Source: Leisingera sp. M658 | GTDB lineage: Bacteria; Pseudomonadota; Alphaproteobacteria; Rhodobacterales; Rhodobacteraceae | Direction: 5' to 3' | NCBI RefSeq assembly: GCF_025144145.1 | Contig: NZ_CP083546.1 | Span: 3,116,501-3,180,500 of the forward strand | DNA: 64,000 nucleotides | Part shown: one piece after another, positions 1-8,352 of the stretch | How positions within the stretch are numbered: position 1 is the first letter of the stretch | Layout of the letters: each line of letters starts with the position of its first letter | The notes under the pieces: model-generated | Told to the model about the DNA's origin: nothing | The model's database searches: none | The model's input: only the letters and a program-made list of their open reading frames with translations | Position numbers and translations under genes: made by a program

Positions 1-1
1 A

Positions 2-70
2 CTGCCGGTCACCTTGGCGGATCCTGGCCGCATGACGCTGCAAGGGCTGATCGGCGCCTGGCCAGGTTAG
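2..70 (+). CDS. C-terminal tail of a gene entering from the left edge
   Basis: The frame is open from the window edge to TAG at 68-70 and encodes about 22 residues ending in GLIGAWPG. Third codon positions are mostly G or C, as in the real genes nearby. The tail is too short to assign a family. It converges on the leftward gene that ends at 320, with a perfect hairpin between them. Confidence 0.35.
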   Translation: MPVTLADPGRMTLQGLIGAWPG

Positions 71-214
71 GTGTACCGCCTGCCAGCCTTCGCTGCCCTG
101 GCAGTCCGCCAGCGGGACCGCATCATAAGGGCCGCAAACCAAGGTGTTTCAAGGTCATCCGAAGTGCTCCCGCGCCTGCAGGTGTCCCGGCTGTGCCGGG
201 GCCCCTTGGCAGCC

Positions 215-253
215 TTGGGCGTGGCGCCGCACAAAGTGCGGCGCCACGCCCAA
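215..253. terminator. perfect 18-bp inverted repeat between convergent genes
   Basis: The left arm 215-232 (TTGGGCGTGGCGCCGCAC) is the exact reverse complement of 236-253, with an AAA loop. It lies between a rightward gene end (70) and a leftward gene end (320), so a bidirectional terminator is the simplest reading. No clear T-tract follows on either side, so this is inferred from structure and position. Confidence 0.6.
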
Positions 254-319
254 CGGGCACAGGCTTTCCGTCAGGAAGGCCGAAGCCGGGCGGGAGCGCT
301 CCGCGGATGCCGGGACATT

Positions 320-1120
320 TCAAGTTTCTGTCTTGTAACGAATTCCCTTGCCGGGCGGAGTTTCCGGCGGGCCTGCAAAACACTGGGCGATGTTCATCCA
401 GCTGACGGCAGTTTCACCTGACAGCTGCAGCCCGCTGTCTGCAATGCTGCGCACCTGCGTGACCACCTGGGCAAATTCCACCGCCGAGCCTTTGATAAAT
501 TCCCTGTCCTGCGGCGCGTTCCAGTCCCAGACTGCTCCGGACGGCCCGGTCAGCTGCACATACGGCGCAGGCTCCGGCACCGCCAGCCCGCGGTTGCGGA
601 AACTCCAGCCGTAGGTCGCCACGCCCAGATGCGCGATGTTGCGGATGCGGTCCTGCTCTTGCCGCTCCAGCCCTAAAAGATCGAACACTTCCTGGCCATG
701 CGCCCAGGTCTCCATCTGCCGGGCAGTGACCGAACTGAGCGCGCTCATGTCCGGTCCGATCCATTTCAACCGCTGTTTTGGATCCGCCTTGGCAAAGGCA
801 TCGGCGCAGGACTCCGCCCCGAGCCGCCAAGCTTCATACAGTGCCCGGCCTGACAGGCCGTTCAACCAGGGAAATTGACAGTCCAGGATGGGTTTGCCCG
901 CCTGCATGTGCCGCAGCACCGGGGCGATGAAGGCGGCAAATGCCTCATCTCCTTGCAACGCTGCTTCTGCCGCGGCGTTGAATAGATGCAGATGCCCCAG
1001 CACGTGATCAATGGTCCAACCCTTGAACTGGGTCGCACGGTGGAACTCCGCCTCTGGCAGATCCTCCAGAATGGCCGCCAAGGCGCGGCTTTCGGCACGG
1101 AAATCTTCGGCCTGCTGCAT
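320..1120 (-). CDS. DinB-like TIGR03084-family protein
   Basis: 266 aa, starting at ATG 1118-1120. The N-terminal half looks like the DinB/mycothiol-maleylpyruvate-isomerase-like four-helix fold: the segment GWTIDHVLGHLHLFN (about residues 35-49) carries the His residues expected for metal binding, and TARQMETWAHGQEVFD near residue 135 carries a further His. Members of TIGR03084 are uncharacterised; a metal-dependent thiol-transferase or hydrolase role is only inferred from the fold. No obvious operon partner; the divergently spaced upstream gene (1212-2225) lies on the same strand 91 bases away. Confidence 0.75.
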   Translation of the reverse strand: MQQAEDFRAESRALAAILEDLPEAEFHRATQFKGWTIDHVLGHLHLFNAAAEAALQGDEAFAAFIAPVLRHMQAGKPILDCQFPWLNGLSGRALYEAWRLGAESCADAFAKADPKQRLKWIGPDMSALSSVTARQMETWAHGQEVFDLLGLERQEQDRIRNIAHLGVATYGWSFRNRGLAVPEPAPYVQLTGPSGAVWDWNAPQDREFIKGSAVEFAQVVTQVRSIADSGLQLSGETAVSWMNIAQCFAGPPETPPGKGIRYKTET

Positions 1121-1211
1121 ATCTGTTCCCCGGTTGTGTCCGGCCGCAGACTAGCGGCCAGGCCATCAGGCCAGAACCCTGGACCGCACGTCACAAACGG
1201 AAGAAAGGCGT

Positions 1212-2225
1212 TCAGACCCCGGATATTGACTGGAACGCGCGCCCGGCAGCCTCGAAGTTGCGGCAGAGCGGTGCGGTCAGCTTGGACTGCGCGGCATAGT
1301 AGGCACCGGTGCGGCACAGCTGCGCGGCAAACTCCGGGTGCACCCCGGCGTCATCATACTTGCGCACCCGCTCCTGGCTAAGCCAGCCGCGGCTCTTGAC
1401 CTCTTTCTGGATCAGCTCCAGCCGCTGGATGCAATGCAAGGCGGTATAGGCCGAGAGATACTCAAGGTATGCGCCGATCTCATGGCCGCAGCCAGGGTCA
1501 AAAGTCTCAATCATCACATCGGCCATTTGATCGGGAGCGATGGGCCAGGTCTCATCGCCGATCAGCCAGGCGAAATCCTCGGCCCCGTGGCGCAGGCCCG
1601 CATATTCGAAATCAAACCAGCGCACAAACCCGTCGTCCCCGATCGCGGCATTGCCTGCACGGCAATCCCATTTCAGAAACTGAACTCCGGGCTGCTCCAT
1701 GAATTCGGCGACTGCCGGATAGTCGAATGAAGCGGGGATGCCCATGGAATAGGCTTCCAGTGCGCCGGCTGAGCTGACAAAATTGCGGATCCAGCTGCGG
1801 TTGGCGCCAAGATGCGGCAGGACGCTGTGCAGTTCGGTTTTGCGGGCGGCTGCCTGGATGCGGAAGATTGCGGCGCAGGCCTCTGCCGCCAGTTCCAGCT
1901 GGTCGCCCGGCGCATGTTCGATAATCTCTTCGCTGAGCCGGACCTGACCGGTGTCTGATTGAAACAGCACATCGTTGTGAACGCCCAACACCTGCGGAAT
2001 GTCATCGCAATGGGGCGCCAGCTGCTCAAGCACGAAAGCCTCCAGATGGGTGCGGCGGAAGTTGGCGCGCAGGGTGGCGATCACGGTGCGATCCTTGAAA
2101 TGCAGCCGCAAGGAGGACCGCGACTTCCCCCCCGGCGCCGAGATTTCCCGCGGCTCTTCGCCCAGAACCTCCCAGGCCGCCCCCGCAATATATGCTGAGC
2201 GTTCGTCAAATCTGCCATCAGCCAT
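1212..2225 (-). CDS. APH-fold phosphotransferase family protein
   Basis: 337 aa from ATG 2223-2225, which has AGGG about 8 nt upstream; a GTG 9 bases further out would add MPG. The aminoglycoside-phosphotransferase/choline-kinase fold is suggested by the segment FLKWDCRAGNAAIGDDG (a variant of the Brenner motif HGDxxxxN, where WDCRAGN keeps Asp and Asn but replaces the His) followed by VRWFDFEYAG, which holds the DFE metal-binding motif. Substrate unknown. Many such proteins phosphorylate small metabolites rather than drugs, so no resistance role is claimed. The Trp-for-His change in the catalytic loop is noteworthy but occurs in other members of the superfamily. Confidence 0.7.
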   Translation of the reverse strand: MADGRFDERSAYIAGAAWEVLGEEPREISAPGGKSRSSLRLHFKDRTVIATLRANFRRTHLEAFVLEQLAPHCDDIPQVLGVHNDVLFQSDTGQVRLSEEIIEHAPGDQLELAAEACAAIFRIQAAARKTELHSVLPHLGANRSWIRNFVSSAGALEAYSMGIPASFDYPAVAEFMEQPGVQFLKWDCRAGNAAIGDDGFVRWFDFEYAGLRHGAEDFAWLIGDETWPIAPDQMADVMIETFDPGCGHEIGAYLEYLSAYTALHCIQRLELIQKEVKSRGWLSQERVRKYDDAGVHPEFAAQLCRTGAYYAAQSKLTAPLCRNFEAAGRAFQSISGV

Positions 2226-2587
2226 TCCTGGCACCCTATCCCAGCCTGCCGCCCGTAACCGGTGCGGATTCCCTTTTGTGAGTTAACACCCTGGCGACAA
2301 AAGGCGGCGCTTTTCGGGACAGATTTGGGCAATTCCCGTTCTCCACTGGCTGATTCGGACGGCAGCAACCGGGGTGCACGGGTCAATTGGAGGTGGAAAT
2401 AAAACAATGGCGCCCCCATCAGGCCATTTGTTTCCGCCCCCGGCCTCCTTCGTTGAAATATTGACTAAAATGCGGTGGAAGTTTGGCCCTTCCGGCCCGT
2501 TTTCCTACTCTCGTTCAATGCGCGTTTGCGGCTGGCGGAAAGCTGCAGCGCCACTGTGATTCAAGATTTTTCTGGGGGTAGAAAAAC
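2226..2587. other. intergenic region upstream of the Gly-rich gene
   Basis: Divergent intergenic region of about 360 bases. It must hold the promoters for both the phosphotransferase (leftward) and the Gly-rich protein (rightward). A TTGACT at 2461-2466 could be a -35 box, but no convincing -10 follows at 16-18 bases. A GGGGGT at 2573-2578 fits a ribosome binding site for the ATG at 2588. No RNA gene or repeat is recognised. Confidence 0.4.
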
Positions 2588-3901
2588 ATGGGCCGGGGAC
2601 ATTTTTCATATGGCTGGGGGCGCGGGAATGCGTCCTGGGGCGGCAAGCAGGCTTGCGGCGGCAACAGCTATTACAACGGCGGCGTGCAAGGCGGGCATTT
2701 CGGCCGCTGGTACGACAGCACCCTGTCTGACCGCTATGGCTGGAAGGGCAAGGGCAGCAAAACCTGGTGGCAAGACAAGGACCCGGACGGAACCGGAGGC
2801 ACCAAGGGGTCCAGCGGCACGAAAGGGTCCGGCGGCACAAAGGGATCTGGCGGCTCCTATGGGGCTGGCGGCTCCAATGGGTCCGGTGGCACAAAAGGAT
2901 CGGGCGGTACAAAAGGATCGGGCGGCACAAAAGGCTGTGGTGGATCCAAGGGCTGGGGCGGCAAGGGCCATCACGGCACGAAACACTGGTGGCACCGCGA
3001 AGAAGACGATTGGAACAGCAATGGAAGCGGAGGATCGGGCGGCACCGGAGGTTCCGGTGGATCCGGCGGCACGCATGGGTGCGGCACCGGCACCAAGGGC
3101 ACAGGCGGTTCGGGTACGGGCGGTTCGGGTACGGGCGGCACCAATGGGACTGGCGGGACCAAGGCAACAGGCGGGACCAAGGGCACCGGAGATGGCGGCG
3201 GCAATGGCGGCGGCGATTCCGGCAAAACCTCGGTCACGTTTGAGATCGGCGGCAATGGCGACCCCAGTGTCTCGGTCGAGGTGCTGCAGACTCCGCAAGG
3301 GCAGCTGTTCATCAAGATGGAGCCAACGTCCTGGGATGGCGAGGTTGCCGATATCGACGGGCTGTTCTTCAACATGGCGGAAGACTCCAGCGTCGACGGC
3401 CTGAATTTCTTTCCGGATGAAAATGCGCTGCCGGTCACCGGCCACGCGGCCAGTGCCAACGCCGTCAATGCGCTGGACACCGGCACCACCGTGCCCGGCA
3501 ATTTTGACGGCATGGTGCAATTCGGCCAGGCGCCGGACAGCACCGATGGCACCGTCACCAATGCCAACTTCACCCTGTGGTCCGATGCCGGGCTGACGCT
3601 GGACGATATCGACCTTAGCAGCATGTCGCTGGTGGTCAGCAACCCGGACGGCTCGCAGCAAGTTCTGGAGGGCGGCTATGATCCGGCAGCTGCGGCCAGC
3701 AGCGGTGCATCTTATGCCAATGGAGGGGTGACCGGTGACGGGCTGAGCAATTGGTATGATGCCAATCTGGCCGACCAGTTCCAGGGCAGCAGCGAACCCG
3801 GCACCGAGGATATCATGGCACTGATGAACCAACCGGTTGGCGGCACCATGCCTGGCAGCGGAACCGAGGGCGGTGCCGAAGATCTATATGAGATCGCCTG
3901 A
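2588..3901 (+). CDS. Gly/Thr/Lys-repeat protein with C-terminal beta-rich domain
   Basis: 437 aa, not recognised as a named family. In order: an aromatic, Gly-rich head (about 1-65) containing GRWYDSTLSDRYGW; a repeat block built on GGTKGS hexapeptides (about 68-130); a short His/Trp patch (HHGTKHWWHREEDDW, about 128-142); a second Gly/Ser/Thr block (145-212); then a globular, acidic, probably beta-sandwich domain (213-355) with many Asp residues; and a tail that repeats the head motif as NWYDANLADQF. No signal peptide or membrane segment is visible, so export would need a signal-less route such as type I secretion; that is inference. A GGGGGT sequence supports the ATG start. Third-codon GC is like that of neighbours, so foreign origin is not evident. 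A structural or matrix role is plausible but unproven. Confidence 0.75.
   Translation: MGRGHFSYGWGRGNASWGGKQACGGNSYYNGGVQGGHFGRWYDSTLSDRYGWKGKGSKTWWQDKDPDGTGGTKGSSGTKGSGGTKGSGGSYGAGGSNGSGGTKGSGGTKGSGGTKGCGGSKGWGGKGHHGTKHWWHREEDDWNSNGSGGSGGTGGSGGSGGTHGCGTGTKGTGGSGTGGSGTGGTNGTGGTKATGGTKGTGDGGGNGGGDSGKTSVTFEIGGNGDPSVSVEVLQTPQGQLFIKMEPTSWDGEVADIDGLFFNMAEDSSVDGLNFFPDENALPVTGHAASANAVNALDTGTTVPGNFDGMVQFGQAPDSTDGTVTNANFTLWSDAGLTLDDIDLSSMSLVVSNPDGSQQVLEGGYDPAAAASSGASYANGGVTGDGLSNWYDANLADQFQGSSEPGTEDIMALMNQPVGGTMPGSGTEGGAEDLYEIA
2789..3222 (+). repeat. in-frame 18-bp repeats coding for GGTKGS-like units
   Basis: Two blocks inside the Gly-rich gene, about 2789-2985 and 3020-3222, made of imperfect 18-bp units (GGCACAAAAGGATCGGGC-like) coding for GGTKGS and variants such as GGSGTG. 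Copies at 2889-2940 are nearly identical at the DNA level, which suggests recent slippage or unequal exchange. Length variation between strains would be expected. Confidence 0.8.
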
Positions 3902-3972
3902 GCCGGCCTGACCTATTCCACACATCCAGCAGGAGGGCGCAGCAGAGCGCCCTCTTGACGTATAAAACAATG

Positions 3973-5091
3973 TCAGGGCAGCGGATCCGTCTTGAACAGG
4001 CGGATTTTCAAGCCGCCATGCGCCACAGGAGCGCCAAAGGGCAGGAACGGCAGGTTTGCAGCCTTGGCCAGCCCGGTTTCCGAGGTGACAATGCCGACGC
4101 GCCAGCCGGAGAACCGCTCCTTCAGCACCTGCCCCAAGGCGCCGTACAGCGCAAACAGCAGCTTTTTGTTGCCGATCCGCGCGCCATAAGGCGGGTTGAC
4201 GATGACCAGGCCGGGCGGGCCGCCGGGGCGCTGCAGATCACTGACTACGGCTTGGGCAAAACGGGTGCAATCCGCCACGCTGGCGCGGTCCGCATTGGCC
4301 GCGGCCATCTCAACCGCGCCTTCGTTGCGGTCGGAGCCGTGGAACAGCAGATCTGTTTCGCGGGCCTCACCTTGCTGTTTCAGCGCGGCCCAGGCCTCGG
4401 CATCAAATGTGGCCAGTTTTTCAAAGGCAAAGCTGCGGCTGCGGCCGGGCAACAGGCCCTTGGCGATCTCTGCCGCCTCGATCACAAAGGTGCCGGAGCC
4501 GCACATCGGGTCCACCACCGGCTCGGCCCCGTCATAGCCGCATTCACGCAGGAACATCGCCGCAAGGTTTTCGCGCATCGGCGCCTTGCCGACAGCGGAT
4601 TTGTGGCCGCGCTTGTGCAGGCCCTCGCCCGAGGTATCGACGCTGAAGACGCAGAGGTTGTCCTCGATCCGCAGCTTCACCGTCAGTTCCGCGTCCTTGG
4701 TCACTGGCGCACCAAGGGTTTCCGCGATGGCCTTTTCCACCCGCTGGGCGGCGGCGCCGGCGTGGTAGATCTTGGACTTTTTGTTGGTCGCGACCTCAAC
4801 CTTGACCGGCACATCCGGGCGCAGCACGTCGCCCCAAGGAAATTTGCGCGACCGTTTGTCGAGCTGGGCCAAGTGAAAGGCACGAAATTCACCGATCCGC
4901 GCCAGCACCCGCGCGGCGCCGCGCACCGACAGGTTGGCGCGCCAGACCTCGGGCCAATCCCCTTGCACTGTAACCCCGCCGGGAACCGCCTTGGGTGCGG
5001 CAAATCCCAGCTCCTTGGCCTCGGCCAGCAGCGCCTGTTCCAGTCCCGGCGCTGCGGTCAGGAAGATCTCAAATGTGCTTTCTTGCGTCAT
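3973..5091 (-). CDS. THUMP-domain 23S rRNA/RNA guanine-N2 methyltransferase, RlmL-like
   Basis: 372 aa, starting at ATG 5089-5091. The N-terminal part (about 1-155) matches the ferredoxin-like plus THUMP RNA-binding module of the RlmL/YcbY/Trm11 group. The C-terminal Rossmann methyltransferase shows DPMCGSGTFVIEAA (SAM-binding, about 195-208) and IVNPPYGARIG (catalytic NPPY, about 300). Family members methylate N2 of guanine in rRNA or tRNA; by length it corresponds to the N-terminal half (RlmL part) of the E. coli RlmKL fusion, without the RlmK half. Cytoplasmic. It converges on the Gly-rich gene and appears to be a single-gene unit. Confidence 0.88.
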   Translation of the reverse strand: MTQESTFEIFLTAAPGLEQALLAEAKELGFAAPKAVPGGVTVQGDWPEVWRANLSVRGAARVLARIGEFRAFHLAQLDKRSRKFPWGDVLRPDVPVKVEVATNKKSKIYHAGAAAQRVEKAIAETLGAPVTKDAELTVKLRIEDNLCVFSVDTSGEGLHKRGHKSAVGKAPMRENLAAMFLRECGYDGAEPVVDPMCGSGTFVIEAAEIAKGLLPGRSRSFAFEKLATFDAEAWAALKQQGEARETDLLFHGSDRNEGAVEMAAANADRASVADCTRFAQAVVSDLQRPGGPPGLVIVNPPYGARIGNKKLLFALYGALGQVLKERFSGWRVGIVTSETGLAKAANLPFLPFGAPVAHGGLKIRLFKTDPLP

Positions 5092-5368
5092 GCCGCCTCC
5101 TTAGCCGCAAAGCCTGCGCACGGCGACTGTTTTTTCCGCAACCGCATAAGCGGAAAGTACCGTGGCGTCACAACCGTTGATGCTGCAATGCGGCATTCCA
5201 ACCCCTCACCTCCCCCGACCGGATGGAGTTGTAAATTTCAAATAAAAACAGATGCATACGCATTACTAAAAAATTAGTTTGACAAGATATTCCAACCTAT
5301 GAAAGCTCTATAGCAGTCAGGTGCAGATCACGCACAACTGGCCTTAAGCGACTTTCAGGGAGGAAAAG
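5092..5368 (+). promoter_or_regulatory. promoter region of the glp importer operon
   Basis: AT-richer stretch between the divergent methyltransferase and glpV. A perfect TTGACA is present at 5279-5284, but the best -10 candidates (CTATGA near 5297 or TCTATA at 5307-5312) sit at poor spacing, so the exact promoter is not fixed. A good ribosome binding site, AGGGAGGAAAAG, precedes glpV. No GlpR operator could be identified. Confidence 0.35.
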
Positions 5369-7102
5369 ATGCGTAAGTATCTTTTGTCCGCAGCCGCCGT
5401 TTGCGCGATGGTTGCCGGATCAAATGGCTATGCCGACGAAATGGCGGCCAAAAAATGGATTGATGAAGAATTCCAGCCATCGGTGCTGACCAAGGATGAA
5501 CAGCTGTCTGAGATGCAGTGGTTCATTCAGGCAGCCCAGCCGTTCAGCGGCATGGAAATCAACGTGCTGTCGGAAGGCATCCCGACGCATTCCTACGAAT
5601 CCGAAGTGCTGACCAAAGCCTTTGAGGAAATCACCGGCATCAAGGTGAACCACCAGATCCTCGGCGAGGGCGAAGTGGTTCAGGCGGTGCAGACCCAGAT
5701 GCAGACCAAGCGGAATCTCTATGACGCCTATGTCAATGACTCCGACCTGATCGGCACCCACTCGCGTCTGCAGCTGGCCTATAACCTGACCGACATGATG
5801 GCAGGCGACTTCAAGGACGTGACCAACCCGGATCTGGACCTGGATGACTTCATGGGCACCCAGTTCACCACCGGCCCGGATGGCGACCTGTACCAGATGC
5901 CCGACCAGCAGTTTGCGAACCTTTACTGGTTCCGCAAAGACTGGTTCGACCGCGAAGACCTGCAGGCCGCGTTCAAGGAAAAATACGGCTATGACCTGGG
6001 TGTGCCGGTCAATTGGTCCGCCTATGAGGACATCGCCGAGTTCTTCAGCACGCAGGTGAAGGAAATCGACGGCACCGCGATTTATGGCCACATGGATTAC
6101 GGCAAGCGCGCGCCTGACCTTGGCTGGCGGATGACCGATGCCTGGCTGTCAATGGCCGGTGCCGGTTCCAAGGGTGAGCCGAACGGCGTGCCGATCGACG
6201 AATGGGGCATCCGCATGGAAGCCGGCACCTGCAACCCGCAGGGCGCCAGCGTCAGCCGCGGCGGTGCTGCCAACGGACCGGCAGCGGTCTATGCGATCCG
6301 CAAATGGGACGAATGGCTGCGCAAATACGCCCCTCCCGGTGCCGCGTCTTATGACTTCTACCAGTCGCTGCCGGCACTGGCACAGGGCAACGTGGCGCAG
6401 CAGATCTTCTGGTACACCGCATTCACCGCCGACATGGTGAAACCGCAGTCCGAAGGCAACAACACCGTTGACGAGAGCGGCACACCGCTGTGGCGGATGG
6501 CGCCGAGCCCGCATGGCCCCTATTGGGAAGAAGGCCAGAAGGTCGGTTATCAGGACGTGGGGTCCTGGACCTTCCTGAAGTCCACCCCGGTGGATCGCGC
6601 GCAGGCGGCCTGGCTTTATGCCCAGTTCGTAGTGTCGAAGACCGTGGACGTGAAGAAATCGCATGTGGGTCTGACCTTCATCCGCGATAGTTCGATCAAC
6701 CACGAAAGCTTCACCGAGCGTGCACCGAAACTGGGCGGCCTGGTCGAGTTCTACCGCTCGCCCGACCGTGTGGCATGGTCGCCGACCGGCGTGAACGTGC
6801 CTGACTATCCGAAGCTGGCCCAGATCTGGTGGCAGCAGATCGGTGACGTCAACTCTGGCGCCTTCACCCCGCAGGAAGCGATGAACCGTCTGGCCGAGGA
6901 AATGGACATCACCATGGCCCGGATGCAGCGTGCGGACGAGCAGGCCAGCGTCTATGGTGGCTGCGGCCCGCGCCTGAACGAAGAGAAAGACGCAGAGTGG
7001 TGGTACGCCAATGGCGGCGCCAAGCCGCCGCTGGAGAACGAGAAACCCGCAGGCCAGACCGTCAACTATGACGAGCTGGTGGCCCGTTGGGCGACTGAGT
7101 AA
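5369..7102 (+). CDS. glpV: ABC importer substrate-binding protein, GlpV-type (glycerol)
   Basis: 577 aa with a classical Sec signal peptide (MRKYLLSAAAVCAMVAGSNG, cleavage near YA-DE) and no lipobox, so a soluble periplasmic binding protein. It belongs to the large (about 570-aa) solute-binding proteins related to sugar/glycerol-phosphate receptors. Assignment to GlpV rests mainly on context: it heads an operon with two MalK-like ATPases, two permeases and a DUF2160 membrane protein, the same gene set as the GlpSTPQV glycerol importer described in Rhizobium leguminosarum. In that species the order places glpV last, here it comes first. glpD, glpK and glpR are not in the window. Strong AGGGAGG ribosome binding site. 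Confidence 0.85.
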   Translation: MRKYLLSAAAVCAMVAGSNGYADEMAAKKWIDEEFQPSVLTKDEQLSEMQWFIQAAQPFSGMEINVLSEGIPTHSYESEVLTKAFEEITGIKVNHQILGEGEVVQAVQTQMQTKRNLYDAYVNDSDLIGTHSRLQLAYNLTDMMAGDFKDVTNPDLDLDDFMGTQFTTGPDGDLYQMPDQQFANLYWFRKDWFDREDLQAAFKEKYGYDLGVPVNWSAYEDIAEFFSTQVKEIDGTAIYGHMDYGKRAPDLGWRMTDAWLSMAGAGSKGEPNGVPIDEWGIRMEAGTCNPQGASVSRGGAANGPAAVYAIRKWDEWLRKYAPPGAASYDFYQSLPALAQGNVAQQIFWYTAFTADMVKPQSEGNNTVDESGTPLWRMAPSPHGPYWEEGQKVGYQDVGSWTFLKSTPVDRAQAAWLYAQFVVSKTVDVKKSHVGLTFIRDSSINHESFTERAPKLGGLVEFYRSPDRVAWSPTGVNVPDYPKLAQIWWQQIGDVNSGAFTPQEAMNRLAEEMDITMARMQRADEQASVYGGCGPRLNEEKDAEWWYANGGAKPPLENEKPAGQTVNYDELVARWATE

Positions 7103-7154
7103 GCCTCTCCTCCCGGTCCGGCCAGGCTCCCCATCGCCCGGCCGGGCTGAACCC

Positions 7155-7188
7155 AGGCCCCGGAGACACTTTCCCGTCTTCGGGGCCT
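7155..7188 (+). terminator. intra-operon hairpin between glpV and glpS
   Basis: AGGCCCCG (7155-7162) pairs with CGGGGCCT (7181-7188), followed by a pyrimidine run TCTTCCCC. Located in the 166-base gap after the binding-protein gene. Such hairpins often stabilise the binding-protein mRNA or partly terminate transcription so that the receptor is made in excess of the membrane complex. Confidence 0.55.
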
Positions 7189-7268
7189 TCTTCCCCAAAA
7201 GACTGCGCGCCCCTGCCCCCATTTGCACCTGGGCGCAAACAGGCCGCCTGCCAGAAAGTCAAAGCAAG

Positions 7269-8345
7269 ATGGCACTCGAACTTAAGGGTGTGACCAAGCG
7301 CGTCGGCGCCATTCAGCACATCAAGGACACCTCGCTGGTGCTGGAACCCGGTCATTTTAACGTTCTCCTCGGCGCCACCGGCTCCGGTAAGACCTCACTG
7401 ATCAAACTGATGGCGGGCCTCGACCCGATGGCCAGCGGGCAGGTGATAATGGACGGCGAGGATGTCAGCCGTCTCAGCACCCAGAAACGCAACATCAGCC
7501 TGGTGCATCAGTTCTTCATCAACTACCCGCATATGACGGTGTATGAGAACATCGCCTCGCCGCTGAAAGTGGCCGGTATGGCCAAGTCGGAAGTTGCCGG
7601 CCGGGTTGAGGAAGCCGCAGACATTCTGCAGCTGAAGCCGATGCTGCACCGCCGCCCGCATGAGCTGTCGGGCGGCCAGCAGCAGCGCTGCGCGCTGGCC
7701 CGTGCGATTGCCAAGGAAAGCCGCGCGGTGTTCCTGGATGAGCCGCTGGCCAACCTCGACTACAAACTGCGCGAGGAGCTGCGCGACCAGCTGCCCGAGC
7801 TGTTTGCAGGCCGCGGTGCGGTGGTGGTCTATGCGACCTCGGAACCCGAAGAGGCGCTGCTATTGGGGGGCAAGACCGCACTGATGCGCGACGGCCGCGT
7901 CACCCAGTTCGGCCCCACCGCCGAGATCTACCGCAACCCCGGCAATGTCGATGCGGCGCGGGTGTTCTCGGACCCGCCGATCAACACCGCCGAGATCATC
8001 AAGCAGGGCAGCATGGCCCGCCTTGGTGCAGGCGTCACCTGGCAGCTGAACGGCGATGCAGCGAACCTCAGCGATGGCACCTACACCATCGCGATCCGCC
8101 CGCATCACGTGCTGCCTGTGGCGAAAAACGGCGCCCAGGTGCAGCTGTCGGGCCAAGTTCAGGTAACCGAGCTGTCCGGCTCTGAAAGCTCGGCCCATTT
8201 CGACATGGGCACCGGATCGGACACAGGCAGCTGGGTCTCACTGGCCCACGGCGTTCATCCCTACCGCGTGGGTGAGTTGCACGATTTTTACATGGACCCC
8301 GCGCAGGCTTACTACTTTGCCCCTGACGGCAGCCGCGCGGCGTGA
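7269..8345 (+). CDS. glpS: ABC importer ATPase GlpS (MalK-like)
   Basis: 358 aa from ATG 7269, where similarity to the family begins; the open frame continues upstream into glpV without coding sense. Walker A GATGSGKTS at 35-43, Q-loop Gln81, perfect signature LSGGQ at 133-137, Walker B VFLDEPLANLD at about 154-164. The switch residue that is normally His (VTHD) is Ser191 here (ATSE). A C-terminal TOBE-type regulatory domain follows from about residue 235. It should pair with GlpT to energise glycerol import; the lost switch His makes its own ATP site degenerate (see findings). Confidence 0.87.
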   Translation: MALELKGVTKRVGAIQHIKDTSLVLEPGHFNVLLGATGSGKTSLIKLMAGLDPMASGQVIMDGEDVSRLSTQKRNISLVHQFFINYPHMTVYENIASPLKVAGMAKSEVAGRVEEAADILQLKPMLHRRPHELSGGQQQRCALARAIAKESRAVFLDEPLANLDYKLREELRDQLPELFAGRGAVVVYATSEPEEALLLGGKTALMRDGRVTQFGPTAEIYRNPGNVDAARVFSDPPINTAEIIKQGSMARLGAGVTWQLNGDAANLSDGTYTIAIRPHHVLPVAKNGAQVQLSGQVQVTELSGSESSAHFDMGTGSDTGSWVSLAHGVHPYRVGELHDFYMDPAQAYYFAPDGSRAA

Positions 8346-8352
8346 GGCATCA

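Noticed and set aside
1212..2225. Aminoglycoside resistance gene
   Set aside because: Only the general APH fold is supported; the catalytic loop differs (Trp for His) and no drug-specific signature is seen.
2789..3222. Regular short repeats that might be read as a CRISPR array
   Set aside because: Units are 18 bp, in frame, contiguous without spacers, and encode GGTKGS peptides.
2606..3832. Leftward 408-codon frame opposite the Gly-rich gene
   Set aside because: Repeat-derived Ala/Thr/Arg-rich shadow. The + frame has a ribosome binding site and a structured C-terminal domain.
5279..5312. A full sigma-70 promoter for glpV
   Set aside because: TTGACA is perfect, but no -10 at proper spacing; kept only as a low-confidence region.
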